From the NCBI GenBank assembly GCA_025352585.1, contig JANXTD010000370.1:1-5939 (forward strand): a stretch of 5,939 bases of DNA, given 5' to 3'. Positions 5,907 to 5,939 of this stretch are shown here, piece after piece. Below the pieces are notes generated by a model that saw only the letters and a program-made list of their open reading frames with translations, was not told the DNA's origin and ran no database searches. How positions within the stretch are numbered: position 1 is the stretch's first letter; the number at the start of each line of letters is the position of its first letter. The position numbers and the translations under genes are program-made. Source of the stretch: Fimbriiglobus sp. Lineage in GTDB: Bacteria > Planctomycetota > Planctomycetia > Gemmatales > Gemmataceae.

Positions 5907-5939
5907 TCATCCCGTGTCGGTGACGGCGTTCAGCAAGTT
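5907..5939 (-). CDS. Possible C-terminal tail of a convergent gene
   Basis: At the right edge the minus strand reads NLLNAVTDTG followed by TGA at 5907-5909, three bases before the hairpin. Ten residues are too few to identify anything, and another minus frame is also open here. The only support is position: a convergent stop right next to a hairpin that also follows the alcohol dehydrogenase stop would be a sensible gene end. Confidence 0.2.
   Translation of the reverse strand, partial: NLLNAVTDTG

Noticed and set aside
1..5939. CRISPR array, insertion sequence, phage or defence system
   Set aside because: No spaced direct repeats, transposase-like frame, terminal inverted repeats, integrase or known defence domain could be seen on either strand.

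Overview
The window is high-GC DNA whose gene content points to a planctomycete, most likely of the Gemmata/Gemmataceae type. The main marker is a prepilin-like DUF1559 protein that has both the N-terminal methylation motif and a C-terminal H-X9-DG motif, a family greatly expanded in Planctomycetes. The five complete genes use G- or C-ending codons almost everywhere. Assignment to a family or genus is inference.

Layout from left to right. (1) Positions 1-463, minus strand: a broken lipoprotein gene start with a lipobox and an in-frame TAG. It runs in frame into a fragment of an NfeD/SppA-type (ClpP-fold) membrane serine protease with visibly different codon use. This is the only anomalous part of the window. 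(2) 473-1408, minus: the DUF1559 pseudopilin-like gene, preceded by a good sigma70-type promoter. (3) 1503-2303, minus: a complete classical SDR oxidoreductase. (4) 2323-2468, minus: a tRNA-Val(GAC) gene with its own promoter and a strong intrinsic terminator. (5) 2484-4618, minus: folP (dihydropteroate synthase) then proA (gamma-glutamyl phosphate reductase), joined by a 4-base stop/start overlap. (6) 4669-5871, plus: a complete iron-containing alcohol dehydrogenase, divergent from folP across a 50-base gap. (7) 5872-5939: a GAAA-tetraloop hairpin and a possible C-terminal tail of a convergent gene.

Most of the window is ordinary housekeeping metabolism: folate synthesis, proline synthesis, a tRNA and two generic oxidoreductases. 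folP and proA are probably one translationally coupled transcript. The tRNA behaves as a separate unit between proA and the SDR gene. The DUF1559 gene has its own promoter and probably carried the small lipoprotein gene downstream as a second cistron. I found no CRISPR array, insertion sequence, phage gene or defence system. The observation most worth checking is the compositional and domain break near position 232, which may be a real recombination event or an assembly join.
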